Below are positions 32,471-40,352 of a DNA stretch of 64,000 nt, in pieces. The position numbers and the translations under genes were made by a program. Below the pieces are notes generated by a model, which did no database searches, was not told where the DNA came from, and saw nothing but the letters and a program-made list of their open reading frames with translations. The stretch's first letter is position 1, and each line of letters begins with the position of its first letter. This DNA comes from Rhizobium grahamii CCGE 502 (lineage in GTDB: Bacteria > Pseudomonadota > Alphaproteobacteria > Rhizobiales > Rhizobiaceae): the NCBI RefSeq assembly GCF_000298315.2, contig NZ_AEYE02000029.1, positions 124,001-188,000 on the forward strand, read 5' to 3'.

Positions 32471-32997
32471 TGGCTTCGAAAGCAGACGCCCAGCGCCTGG
32501 CGACGATCAGAACCCGACACGCTGAGGCCAGCACAAACTGGCAGCTCGGCAGCACCGGAACGGAGCTGCTCGCCGTCATCGTGCCGAATACGCAGCCGGT
32601 CGCCGTTGCCCAGCTCACCGTCGAATGCGGCTACATCGACCGCGACTTTCTGCTTCACGCCCATGACGATTTACGCTTTGTCCTGGGGCTGCTCCAGGAG
32701 GCCTTTGCCGAGATCAGGCGCTGGAAACCTCGCCAGCAGCAACAGGTAGAGCACGCTCACAAGAACGCGAATTACGCTGCCGAGTGCGCGATGCGATCAA
32801 ACGATCAGATGTTCCGCCGCTTCCTGCTCGAAGAAACGGGCGCGGCCGATGTCAGTGACGCCGTCCGCGTGGACTCGCACGTTCGCTACCTCCTGAAGAT
32901 CGACAGCCGCAATGAACTGAACACCGCCGCCGGCGCCCGCAATCGATGGTTCGATCTGCGCGCCGAGTTCGAAGCTTGGAAAAGGAACGCCGAATGA
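32470..32997 (+). CDS. Hypothetical phage protein
   Basis: A 175-residue protein starting at an ATG overlapping the methyltransferase stop (TAATG). It contains a Gln-rich patch (RQQQQVEHAHKNANYAAECAM) and several Trp and Arg residues. I do not recognise the family. It may function with the methyltransferase because of the tight coupling. Confidence 0.62.
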   Translation: MASKADAQRLATIRTRHAEASTNWQLGSTGTELLAVIVPNTQPVAVAQLTVECGYIDRDFLLHAHDDLRFVLGLLQEAFAEIRRWKPRQQQQVEHAHKNANYAAECAMRSNDQMFRRFLLEETGAADVSDAVRVDSHVRYLLKIDSRNELNTAAGARNRWFDLRAEFEAWKRNAE

Positions 32998-33263
32998 CGG
33001 TGGATATCTACAACATGTCAGACGCCGATCGGCAGGCACATGCCATCACCGCAGCGCACCAGGCGTCTGAAGCTGTAACCGAGCTGCTGCGCTTCAGTCG
33101 CGAGGGGTCGGACATAAAGGGCACCTTCGGCGATATCGATGTTGTCGAGAAGCTTTTGGACGCAGCCAAGATCGCAATCGAATGCCTCACGGAAGACGAC
33201 GACGGTCAACGCTACTCGTCGATCTATGGAGATCTCAAGCATGAGCTGGAGTTCTGGATCTGA
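32994..33263 (+). CDS. Hypothetical small phage protein
   Basis: An 89-residue acidic protein coupled by ATGA overlap at the start and TGATG at the end. It is helical, with a short central DIKGTFGDIDVVEKLLDAA segment. No domain was recognised. Confidence 0.6.
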   Translation: MTVDIYNMSDADRQAHAITAAHQASEAVTELLRFSREGSDIKGTFGDIDVVEKLLDAAKIAIECLTEDDDGQRYSSIYGDLKHELEFWI

Positions 33264-33598
33264 TGAACCGGCGCGACAAAATCCGCGAGAAGGTGATGGC
33301 TCGCGTCCGCATGGACGAGGGGACAGGTTGCTGGATATGGACCGGACCGACCTCCGGTACCGAAGGCCGAGGAGCTGGTTACCCGCGCATGTCTCTCGCG
33401 GGGCAGACAGTGGCCGTCCACATCGTCATGTGGACGAATGAGCACGGCTTCATCCCCGGCAAGAAAGAACTGGATCACGTATGCCGCAACCGGTTGTGCG
33501 TTCGCCCTCATCCCGAACACTTGGAAATGGTGACCAGGAAACGCAACGCGATCCGTCGCGAAGAGGCAAAGCGCGCAATGCTTTGCGAGGAGGCTTAG
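33263..33598 (+). CDS. HNH endonuclease
   Basis: A 111-residue protein of the small HNH_3 type. GCWIWTGPTS and a VHIVMW segment come before the HNH core LDHVCRNRLCVRPHPEHLEMV and the conserved RNA/RN end. Cys pairs likely bind zinc. Such genes are usually free-standing homing nucleases or accessory phage nucleases. It lies tightly inside the operon, so it is not an intron-borne copy. Confidence 0.82.
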   Translation: MNRRDKIREKVMARVRMDEGTGCWIWTGPTSGTEGRGAGYPRMSLAGQTVAVHIVMWTNEHGFIPGKKELDHVCRNRLCVRPHPEHLEMVTRKRNAIRREEAKRAMLCEEA

Positions 33599-33601
33599 AA
33601 G

Positions 33602-34360
33602 ATGGCTGAGAACAGTAAGATCGAGTGGACCACGCACACTTTCAATCCGTGGATTGGCTGCACGAAGGTGTCGCCGGCATGTGACGGCTGCTACGCCGAA
33701 AACCTTATGGCCAATCGGTACCAACGGGTTCAGTGGGGCGCGGGAGAGGATCGCCAGCGTACCGGCGCGGCCAACTGGCGGAAGCCGATCGCATGGGACA
33801 AGGAAGCAAAGGCCAGTGGCACCCGTCCCTACGTCTTCTGCGCCTCCCTCGCCGACGTCTTCGACAACGAGGTCGATGACCGCTGGCGCAACGACCTCAT
33901 AGACTTGATCGATGCGACGCCAAACCTCGTCTGGTTGCTACTGACAAAGCGCATCGGCAACGTCATGAAGATGACCGATCCTGCTCGCGGACATCGGATG
34001 CTTCCGCGCAACGCGGCGATCGGCGCGACCATTGCCAACCAGGATGAGTACGACCGGGACCGCCTGAAGCTTTGGGAGGTCAAGCAGGGGCTGGATCCGC
34101 TATTCACATTCGGAAGCTTCGAGCCGCTCCTAAGCCGCGTCGCGCTGGACAGCTTCGCGCCCGACTGGATAATCACCGGCGGCGAGACAGATCAGGGTTC
34201 TCACAAGGCCCGGTTCACAGATCCTCAGTGGTTCCGCCACCTGCGCGACCAGAGCGCCAAACTCAACCGAGCATTCTTCATGAAGCAAATGCCACGGAAG
34301 CAGGAGATCCCAGCTGATCTCCTCGTCCGTCAGTGGCCTATCGCGAGGGCAGCAGCATGA
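33602..34360 (+). CDS. Gp37/Gp68-family (DUF5131) phage protein with CxxxxxxCxxC motif
   Basis: A 252-residue protein of the phage Gp37/Gp68 family. The N-terminus has SKIEWTTHTFNPWIGCTKVSPACDGCYAE, whose CTKVSPACDGC cluster resembles an iron-sulphur site; the family is thought to be distantly related to radical-SAM enzymes. The core TKRIGNV and WIITGGE segments are also typical. The reaction is unknown. It directly precedes an ASCH-like protein by ATGA overlap, a pairing seen in other prophages, which hints at DNA or RNA modification (inference). Confidence 0.82.
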   Translation: MAENSKIEWTTHTFNPWIGCTKVSPACDGCYAENLMANRYQRVQWGAGEDRQRTGAANWRKPIAWDKEAKASGTRPYVFCASLADVFDNEVDDRWRNDLIDLIDATPNLVWLLLTKRIGNVMKMTDPARGHRMLPRNAAIGATIANQDEYDRDRLKLWEVKQGLDPLFTFGSFEPLLSRVALDSFAPDWIITGGETDQGSHKARFTDPQWFRHLRDQSAKLNRAFFMKQMPRKQEIPADLLVRQWPIARAAA

Positions 34361-35079
34361 CAGATCGCCCGATCCTGTTCTCCTCGCCGATGGTTCGAGC
34401 TCTCCTCGTCGGCACCAAAACCCAGACGCGTCGCCTTTTCAAACTGCCGAACTGGGCGGTGCCGGGCACCCTCGAGATAGACGATGACGGCCCATATGCT
34501 TGCGCGGAAATCAGCGGTTGCCTCGCAAAGGTACAGACCCGCATAAACGTGGGCGACCGCCTCTGGGTGCGTGAGAATGCCGCCGTGCGCCATCAAAGCT
34601 GGCACCACGAGGATGGCGACAAGCATCAGGTCTCGTACCTAGCTGACGAGGATGAATCTGGCCGATGGCTTCAATTGCCAACATGCGGCACTGGCATTCG
34701 CGACGGAAAGGCGCCGTCGGTATTTCCAAGTAAGAGCCACAACACTGATGGCTCTCTGCGCTGGCAACCCTCCATTCATATGCCCCGCTGGGCATCACGG
34801 CTCACCCTCATAGTCACTGACGTTCGCGTCGAGCACCTGCAGGACATCAGCGATGATGACGCAATAGCCGAAGGCATCACTGAAGAGCATGTCGGCGGCT
34901 ATGCCGGGTGGTCTGGCCGTCCAGACGGCGGGATCTGGCCGAATCCCTCCAACGCCTATTGGGACTTGTGGGACTACATCAACGGCGAAGGAGCGTGGGG
35001 TCTCAACCCATGGGTCGTCGCCTACACCTTCACCGTCCATCGCCAGAATATCGACAGCCTGTCGAAGGAGGCCTCATGA
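34357..35079 (+). CDS. ASCH/PUA-like prophage protein (ILFSSPMVRALL family)
   Basis: A 240-residue protein opening PILFSSPMVRALLVGTKTQTRR, a widely seen prophage protein start, with GDRLWVRE, a central WQPSIHMPRWASRLTL and HLQDISDDDAIAEGI. This corresponds to an ASCH (PUA-like) fold, known in other proteins to bind RNA or modified nucleotides. Length is usual. It is coupled to the DUF5131 gene upstream and the Cys-rich gene downstream. Role inferred only. Confidence 0.75.
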   Translation: MTDRPILFSSPMVRALLVGTKTQTRRLFKLPNWAVPGTLEIDDDGPYACAEISGCLAKVQTRINVGDRLWVRENAAVRHQSWHHEDGDKHQVSYLADEDESGRWLQLPTCGTGIRDGKAPSVFPSKSHNTDGSLRWQPSIHMPRWASRLTLIVTDVRVEHLQDISDDDAIAEGITEEHVGGYAGWSGRPDGGIWPNPSNAYWDLWDYINGEGAWGLNPWVVAYTFTVHRQNIDSLSKEAS

Positions 35080-35291
35080 CCGACAAGCTCGCGAAATGCT
35101 CAGCTTGTGGCGGGCTCGGTTACTTCCGCTGCGACTGCTGGCCAGGCGATTGCATCTGCGGCCAAGACGAAGACACATGCTGGGAGTGCGAGGGCGAAGG
35201 GTTGATAGATCCAACCTACGACGACGATTTCGGTGATGCCGTCGACGATCCCAACTACCCACCACCCACACCGAGGGACCAACCGGCATGA
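35076..35291 (+). CDS. Cys-rich DnaJ-type zinc-finger protein
   Basis: A 71-residue protein with ten Cys in residues 7-40: the CxxC pairs CSAC and CWEC, each followed by a Gly-rich CxxCxGxG-like turn, plus CDCWPGDCICG between. The rest is acidic and Pro-rich. It should bind zinc, as in the DnaJ central domain. Coupled to the ASCH-like gene. It may be a chaperone-like or nucleic acid-binding partner. Confidence 0.65.
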   Translation: MTDKLAKCSACGGLGYFRCDCWPGDCICGQDEDTCWECEGEGLIDPTYDDDFGDAVDDPNYPPPTPRDQPA

Positions 35292-35470
35292 TGGGGCAGA
35301 TCGACAAACGGCCGCTCAACAAATGGCAATGGATGGTCATGTTCATGGGTCCGGATTGGGACAAGGAAACGATCGGGGCTCTGAGCTATTCCCTCCACAA
35401 GGCCTACGAAATCCACTTAAGCCGAATTCACGCGGCCGTACCAACGCACCGGGAGGAAAGCTCGGAATGA
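35288..35470 (+). CDS. Small hypothetical phage protein
   Basis: A 60-residue protein linked to both neighbours by ATGA-type overlaps. It begins MMGQIDKRPLNKWQW and is otherwise helical with several Trp and Met. No domain was recognised; it is kept because of its tight coupling in the operon. Confidence 0.55.
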   Translation: MMGQIDKRPLNKWQWMVMFMGPDWDKETIGALSYSLHKAYEIHLSRIHAAVPTHREESSE

Positions 35471-35673
35471 CCGCTCCAGCTATTCGTGAAGGTGACCTGC
35501 TGATGGGCGCCGACGCCATCGCAGGTTTCCTTGGAGTAACGCGCCGCCAGGTCTATCGTCTGGTCTATGACGAGATCATCCCGTCATTCAAGCTTGGCGG
35601 CACCGTCGCGGCCCGTCGGTCTAGCCTGACGAAATGGATGGAAGGCCTTGAAGGAAACCGCGCAGCCAGCTAG
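35467..35673 (+). CDS. Excisionase / AlpA-like helix-turn-helix protein
   Basis: A 68-residue protein with a MerR/AlpA-type winged helix: MGADAIAGFLGVTRRQVYRLVYDEIIPSFKLGG, then RSSLTKWM. It lies directly upstream of the integrase on the same strand, the usual place for the excisionase that bends att DNA and steers integrase toward excision. Confidence 0.8.
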   Translation: MTAPAIREGDLLMGADAIAGFLGVTRRQVYRLVYDEIIPSFKLGGTVAARRSSLTKWMEGLEGNRAAS

Positions 35674-35702
35674 CGTGCGCCCTTCGAATGTGAGGGTCAC
35701 AC

Positions 35703-36917
35703 GTGGCGACAATCCGAAAGCGTCAATGGACAAACAAGAGCGGCGAGCACGAGGCATGGCTGCTCAACTACATGGACGCCAACGGGAAGCGCCACAGAGA
35801 GCAGTTCGATAAGAAGCGGGACGCCGAAGCCCGTCGCAAGGAGATCGAGGAGCAGATCGGCAAGGGCACCTATAGGCCGGACGCAGCTACGACCACGGTC
35901 CGCGCCGCTTGCGAGCAGTATGAGAAAGATCTCAGCGCCCGGAAGGATCGAGGTGAAAAGGTCACGTCCGAGTACTTCGACAACGTCACTGGCCATATGT
36001 GGAACTACATCGCTCCCGACGAGGAGCGACGAGCGAACCAAAAAGGCAAGAACAAGCGCCGTCCCGATCTCTTTCAGTCGGGCATCGGCGACAAAAAGCT
36101 GTCCCAGCTCAGCGCCAGGATCGTCAGCGAATTTCGCGACGAGGTTCGAAAATCCGGCGTCAGCGTCGTTACCACCCGTCAGATCCTAGGCACTCTCTCT
36201 CGCGTCCTACAGAACGCCATCGCAAACGACCTACTGGCCGTCAATGTGGCAAAGGGCATCCGCGTCGTCGGTAAGCGGAACGAGGATGCAAAGAAGATCG
36301 TCCCGCCGTCAAAGGACGCGATTGCCGCTGTTATCAAAGCTGCGGACGATGCCTTCACCGTCAAACTTATCTTCGCTGCGGCGTCAGGCGTGCGCGCTTC
36401 AGAGTTTCACGCGCTGCGCTGGCAACATCTCGACCTGAAAGCGGGCACCGTTACCGTTGAAACGCGCGTCGATTCTAAACGCCAGGAAGATACCACAAAG
36501 AGCAAAGCCGGCCTTCGCGAGATCCCGCTGGGAGCGCACGTCATAAAGGTCATGAAGGAATGGCGTTTGAAGACAGCGTTCAAGAAGGACGACGATCTCG
36601 TGTTTCCGAACTCGAAAGGAAAATTCGAGAACCATAAAAACATGCGCACGCGCGTTCTCGCCCCGACATTGAAGCGCGCGGCCGAAGCAATGAAAGAGCA
36701 AGGTAAAAGCTTCTCACCATTTGGCTGGCACGCTCTGCGCCACTTCGCAATCTCGACTTGGATCGAGGCTGGCCTGGCGCCGAAGACGGTCCAAACCTTC
36801 GCCGGCCACTCGTCGCTTGCCGTCACGATGGACCGATACGGCCACCTATTTCCGAGCGATGACCACCGCCACGCCATGGACGCGATCGCATCGTCGATTT
36901 TCGCCAATGGCGCATAA
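35703..36917 (+). CDS. int: Phage tyrosine-recombinase integrase
   Basis: A 404-residue tyrosine recombinase. The N-terminal arm-binding part (residues 1-60), core-binding SAM-like domain (about 65-180) and catalytic domain (about 200-400) are all present, with Arg231 (VRASEFHALRW), His343 and Arg346 (HALRH), His369 (GHSS) and nucleophile Tyr379 (DRYGHLF). GTG at 35703 has GAGGG upstream. It lies 50 bases before a tRNA-Arg fragment, so it should recombine at that tRNA. Confidence 0.93.
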   Translation: MATIRKRQWTNKSGEHEAWLLNYMDANGKRHREQFDKKRDAEARRKEIEEQIGKGTYRPDAATTTVRAACEQYEKDLSARKDRGEKVTSEYFDNVTGHMWNYIAPDEERRANQKGKNKRRPDLFQSGIGDKKLSQLSARIVSEFRDEVRKSGVSVVTTRQILGTLSRVLQNAIANDLLAVNVAKGIRVVGKRNEDAKKIVPPSKDAIAAVIKAADDAFTVKLIFAAASGVRASEFHALRWQHLDLKAGTVTVETRVDSKRQEDTTKSKAGLREIPLGAHVIKVMKEWRLKTAFKKDDDLVFPNSKGKFENHKNMRTRVLAPTLKRAAEAMKEQGKSFSPFGWHALRHFAISTWIEAGLAPKTVQTFAGHSSLAVTMDRYGHLFPSDDHRHAMDAIASSIFANGA

Positions 36918-36967
36918 ATGGCGCACGATAGGCTAGAGGCCTTGCAAACTATAGGGTTATTAACACA

Positions 36968-37012
36968 TTCCTAATCTGGGGGTCACGCGTTCGAATCGCG
37001 TCGGGATCACCA
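36968..37012 (+). other. attR: 3' part of a tRNA-Arg(CCT) gene
   Basis: These 45 bases read as the anticodon loop TTCCTAA, the 3' side of the anticodon stem, a five-base variable loop, a complete T-arm (ACGCG-TTCGAAT-CGCGT), the acceptor strand CGGGATC, discriminator A and CCA. The bases upstream do not complete the anticodon stem, so the 5' half is missing: integration split the gene at or near the anticodon loop. The rebuilt tRNA should be at the left end of the prophage, outside the window. Confidence 0.85.
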
Positions 37013-37159
37013 ATGTTTTCGCTGGTAGACGAGGTTTTGGCGCCTCGCGCCAGCTATCGCTATCATCTCTCGATTGACATCCTTCCCCACACAATTCTTG
37101 CCTCGATTGCATTAGCAACCTAGATTGCACGGCGTCATTGTTTCCCCGGGGGACGTTCC

Positions 37160-37474
37160 ATGCTTCGAACTTCGATGACACTGCTTCTCTGCGCACTCGT
37201 AACGACCGCACTGCCGGCATCCAGTTCGGCACGCAGCTGGCATTCCGATGATACTGCCGCACTGGTCGGTGGCCTGCTGCTCGGCGGCATTGCCGCTTCG
37301 GCCGCATCGCATGATCATGTGCATCAAAACCAGTACATTCCTCCGCCGCCGCCCTATCCGCCTCGCAGCGCGCCTTTCAGTCCCGCCCGCGACGTCATTT
37401 GCTATCCAAGGCAGGGCGCCTGCTTCAATCCCGACGGCGATTTTCTGCCGACCTGGACCAACCGGCTATTCTGA
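37160..37474 (+). CDS. Small secreted protein with Pro-rich region
   Basis: A 104-residue protein with a signal peptide (about residues 1-24, ending ASSSARS), a glycine-rich hydrophobic segment, a His/Pro stretch (YIPPPPPYPPRS) and two Cys near the C-terminus that may form a disulphide. It is the first chromosomal gene after the prophage. Probably periplasmic or envelope-located; function unknown. Confidence 0.65.
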   Translation: MLRTSMTLLLCALVTTALPASSSARSWHSDDTAALVGGLLLGGIAASAASHDHVHQNQYIPPPPPYPPRSAPFSPARDVICYPRQGACFNPDGDFLPTWTNRLF

Positions 37475-37490
37475 TTGCGAGGAAACCGAG

Positions 37491-37913
37491 ATGAGACGAC
37501 TGGTAGCAGCACTCGCCGCATGCCTGGGAGCCGCTTCGCCCTCCTTTGCCGAAAGCCCGACCAGCGGCTTCGTTCGCTTGCACGCGATCGACCTGCTGGA
37601 ACGCGCGCTGACGCAGGAACAGCAGACCAAACTCCAACTTGTCGCCTACCAGACGGCGATCGCCGATGTCTGCCTGGGATTTACGCTCGACGACGCAAAA
37701 ATGGGAAAGGCTTTCGAGGCGCTTGCCCCGGCCGACGCGGCCAAGATGAGCGACGCCCAGAAGGACTATCACGACAAGCACATCCTGGTGATCTACGGCA
37801 TTCTCGTCGGCGGTGAACTGGCAGCGCTGTCCGACGATCCGTCGGAAGCCTGCGCGGCGGCCGAGAAGGTCAAGGCCGACCCCGACTTCGCCGACCAGGT
37901 GGTGTGGCAATGA
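37491..37913 (+). CDS. Putative periplasmic protein
   Basis: A 140-residue protein with a short signal peptide (MRRLVAALAACLGAASPSFA, cut near residue 20) and an all-helical mature part with two Cys. The ATG at 37491 has GAGGAAA upstream and lies 17 bases after the preceding gene, so the pair is probably cotranscribed. No family was recognised. Confidence 0.65.
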   Translation: MRRLVAALAACLGAASPSFAESPTSGFVRLHAIDLLERALTQEQQTKLQLVAYQTAIADVCLGFTLDDAKMGKAFEALAPADAAKMSDAQKDYHDKHILVIYGILVGGELAALSDDPSEACAAAEKVKADPDFADQVVWQ

Positions 37914-37941
37914 GCTGACAGGGCTGCGCCGGGCCGACTGC

Positions 37942-38739
37942 TCAGAGCCCTGATAGAAACTCCACCAACTCCTCAGCATCGACGGGCACCCGATGCTGCT
38001 CCGCTGGATAGGAGCCGTTTGCGATATCGGCGGAGTATTCGCGGAATGCCACGATCCGTTCCGCCTGGATGCGGTCGTATTCGGCGGCAAGGTTGCGGTA
38101 GACCTTGGCGTGGCGCGGATAGTGCCCGCGGTTGAGGCCGAGCACATCCTCGGAGAAGAGGTACTGGGCATCGCAGCCGCTGCCGGCGCCCATCGAGATC
38201 ATCAGCATAGAAGTGCGCTCAGAAATCGCCGCCGCGACCTCGGCCGGCACGACCTCGATCTCGGCGCTGAAGGCACCGGCGGCCTCCAGATCCTTCACCT
38301 GCTTGTAGACGAATGCGGCGGATTGGGCCGTCTTGCCCACGGCGCGAAAGCCGCCCGTCCAGGTGGAATGCGATGGAACGAGCCCGGTGTGCCCGCAGAC
38401 AGGAATATACTCGTCGCGCAGCCGCCTGATCGTATGCAGGCTGGCAGCGCAATAGACCGCATCGGCGGAGGCTGCTCGCATTTTCACGGCCGAACGCAGT
38501 ATCTCATCCGTAGTGGCGCCGCTCTGGCCGTATTCGCCGCCGGGAATCGCGAATCGCCCTGGGGCAGCATCACGAAATCGCGGATCGAACAGAAGTTCGG
38601 GCGGAATGGAAATCAGGTCGATTCTGGCAGCCTCGGCTGCTTCGGCCTCCTCGAGCGATACCACGCGCAGCATGCTGAGCTGCCGCTTGCCCTTCATCGC
38701 CAAGAGATCATGCACAGTCGGTCTGAGTTGTTTGCCCAT
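37942..38739 (-). CDS. PanB-like (ketopantoate hydroxymethyltransferase fold) protein with altered active site
   Basis: A 265-residue TIM-barrel of the PanB family. The GHTGLVPSHS loop, the helix-strand LEAAGAFSAEIEVVPAE holding the catalytic-base Glu, and ISMGAGSGCDAQ are clearly PanB-like. Yet the metal-binding GDS segment reads SIPPE and the K-x-E substrate motif reads YCAAS, so it should not be a normal pantothenate enzyme. It is last in an operon with a MocD-like oxygenase, ferredoxin and reductase. A lyase/aldolase-type step on a product of that system is possible (inference). Confidence 0.72.
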   Translation of the reverse strand: MGKQLRPTVHDLLAMKGKRQLSMLRVVSLEEAEAAEAARIDLISIPPELLFDPRFRDAAPGRFAIPGGEYGQSGATTDEILRSAVKMRAASADAVYCAASLHTIRRLRDEYIPVCGHTGLVPSHSTWTGGFRAVGKTAQSAAFVYKQVKDLEAAGAFSAEIEVVPAEVAAAISERTSMLMISMGAGSGCDAQYLFSEDVLGLNRGHYPRHAKVYRNLAAEYDRIQAERIVAFREYSADIANGSYPAEQHRVPVDAEELVEFLSGL

Positions 38740-38768
38740 CACCAATACCTTGAAAATGCCACCGCCGG

Positions 38769-39995
38769 TCAGGCGGCCAGGAGGGATTTCAATTTGACGC
38801 TGCTTGCGACCAGCGCGGCTGGATCCGGATGTGCGCGCGCCGCGATCAGCATCTCGGCAAGCCGGATATCACGGGCAACCACGTTACCGCGACCGATGCC
38901 GCTCGCCGCCAGCAGCCTGCCGGCCTGATCGAGATGAAAGAGAATGAAGGCACCGTCACCGAGGTCCCGGCGCAAATGCTGGACGGCGCCCTCCGCCAGA
39001 CCGGCAATCTGCAGCGTTACGTCATATTGGTCAGACCAGAACCAGGGAACGGCGGACACGGCTTCGCCGAGCCCCATCATATTGGCGGCGGCCAAGGCTC
39101 CCTGCTCCTGCGCGTTCCGCCAGGATTCGAGCCGTACCCGCCGGCCACCATAGATCGCCAGCGGGAAAGAGCAGCAGTCGCCGGCTGCGTACACGTCGGG
39201 CGCAGAGCTGCGCAGAAATTCGTCCACGGCAATGCCGTTGTCGATCTGGAGACCGGCGCGCGCCGCAAGCTCCGTATTCGGCGTGGCGCCAATCCCGACG
39301 AGCACGAGATCCGCGTTAATCGTGTCGCCATCGGCGAGTTGGATGATCGCCTTGCTACCCTCCTCGGCCATCGCAGTGATCGCCACCCCGCAGCGGATGT
39401 CGACGCCCTCCAGCAGATGCCGCTCGCAGATCGCGCCTGCGACCTCCTCCGGAACCCCGCGCTTCAGGACGCGATCCAGGCCTTCGAGAACCGTCACCTC
39501 GGTTCCGAGCGCGCGCGCCGTTGCTGCAAGCTCGAGACCGATAAAACCGCCGCCGATGATCACGATATGCTTTCCGGGCATCATCGCTTTGCGGAGGGCT
39601 TCCGCGTCCGCGTGGGTGCGGAGCGAGCGGATGTGCCTGCTATCCTCGGCAATCCCGGGAAATGCCCGCGCGCGAGCGCCGGTCGCGAGCAGGAGCTTCT
39701 CGTAAGTGATAGAGCTGCCATCGGAAAGCGTAACCGCCTTTGCATCAGGATGAACGTCCTCGACCGTCACGCCCGTCAGCAGGCTGATGCCGCTCGCCGC
39801 ATATCTCTCCGGCTCGGCGATAAACTTCGGCGCTGATGCACCTCCGTCAACCGCCTTGGAAAGCGGCGGTCGCTCATAGGGGGCGAGGGTCTCGCTTCCG
39901 ATTAGCGTGATCTCGCCGTCAAACCCCTTTTCGCGCAAAGCAAACGCCGCGCGCCCGCCGCATTCTCCCGCCCCGACAATGACGAAATGGGTCAT
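38769..39995 (-). CDS. NAD(P)H:ferredoxin reductase, MocF-like
   Basis: A 408-residue FAD/NAD(P)-binding reductase of the oxygenase-coupled type. The N-terminal FAD motif is VIVGAGECGGRAA, and APYERPPLSK is typical of class I ferredoxin reductases. The NAD-binding motif is IIGGGFIGLELAA (about residues 148-160), and the second FAD motif is DVYAAGDCC. GAGG eight bases before ATG sets the start. It would pass electrons from NAD(P)H to the Rieske ferredoxin encoded just upstream. Confidence 0.85.
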   Translation of the reverse strand: MTHFVIVGAGECGGRAAFALREKGFDGEITLIGSETLAPYERPPLSKAVDGGASAPKFIAEPERYAASGISLLTGVTVEDVHPDAKAVTLSDGSSITYEKLLLATGARARAFPGIAEDSRHIRSLRTHADAEALRKAMMPGKHIVIIGGGFIGLELAATARALGTEVTVLEGLDRVLKRGVPEEVAGAICERHLLEGVDIRCGVAITAMAEEGSKAIIQLADGDTINADLVLVGIGATPNTELAARAGLQIDNGIAVDEFLRSSAPDVYAAGDCCSFPLAIYGGRRVRLESWRNAQEQGALAAANMMGLGEAVSAVPWFWSDQYDVTLQIAGLAEGAVQHLRRDLGDGAFILFHLDQAGRLLAASGIGRGNVVARDIRLAEMLIAARAHPDPAALVASSVKLKSLLAA

Positions 39996-40005
39996 CGCAA
40001 CCACC

Positions 40006-40320
40006 TCAGATCGAAATGAAGACAGCGCCGTCTTCGACTTTCACGGGATAGGTGGCAAGGTTGACGCAAACCGGCGCCCCCTTGGCCTGCCCCGTCTTGT
40101 AGTTGAAACGGCCGTTGTGCTTGGGACATTCGATGATCTCGTCCATGACAAGGCCATCAGCCAGATGGACCTGCTCGTGGGTGCAGAGCCCATCTGTTGC
40201 GAAAAACTCATCGTCCGGACTGCGATAGACCGCAAAGGTCCTGCCCTGATGATCGAACCGCATGACATCTTCCTCGTCGATGTCCTCGACGGCACAGACT
40301 TCGATCCAATTTCCGCTCAT
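40006..40320 (-). CDS. Rieske [2Fe-2S] ferredoxin, MocE-like
   Basis: A 104-residue Rieske ferredoxin. The cluster ligands are Cys46 and His48 in CTHEQ, and Cys65 and His68 in CPKHNGRFN. Length and motifs fit MocE and naphthalene-dioxygenase-type ferredoxins. ATG at 40320 was chosen; the longer frame upstream belongs to the gap and the oxygenase gene. It carries electrons between reductase and di-iron oxygenase in the same operon. Confidence 0.87.
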   Translation of the reverse strand: MSGNWIEVCAVEDIDEEDVMRFDHQGRTFAVYRSPDDEFFATDGLCTHEQVHLADGLVMDEIIECPKHNGRFNYKTGQAKGAPVCVNLATYPVKVEDGAVFISI

Positions 40321-40352
40321 CTTGTCCTCCCATGCTTGATGTCTTCGCTGCT

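Larger units (their letters stand above)
1..37012. mobile_element. Lambdoid siphovirus prophage, left end outside window
   Basis: This is a complete-looking siphophage gene set: lysis, tail, head, packaging, replication, repressor/Cro and excisionase/integrase modules lie in lambda-like order. The right boundary is the 3' part of a tRNA-Arg gene just after the integrase. The left boundary, which should hold the rebuilt tRNA, is not in the window, because a gene is still open at base 1. All structural genes are intact, so the element may still be inducible; that is an inference. The head and tail genes resemble those of rhizobial HK97-type phages and gene transfer agents, but integrase, repressor and lysis genes mark it as a phage. 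Confidence 0.95.

Noticed and set aside
38829-39836. 335-residue frame antisense to the ferredoxin reductase
   Set aside because: The reductase motifs on the minus strand are unambiguous; this frame has none.
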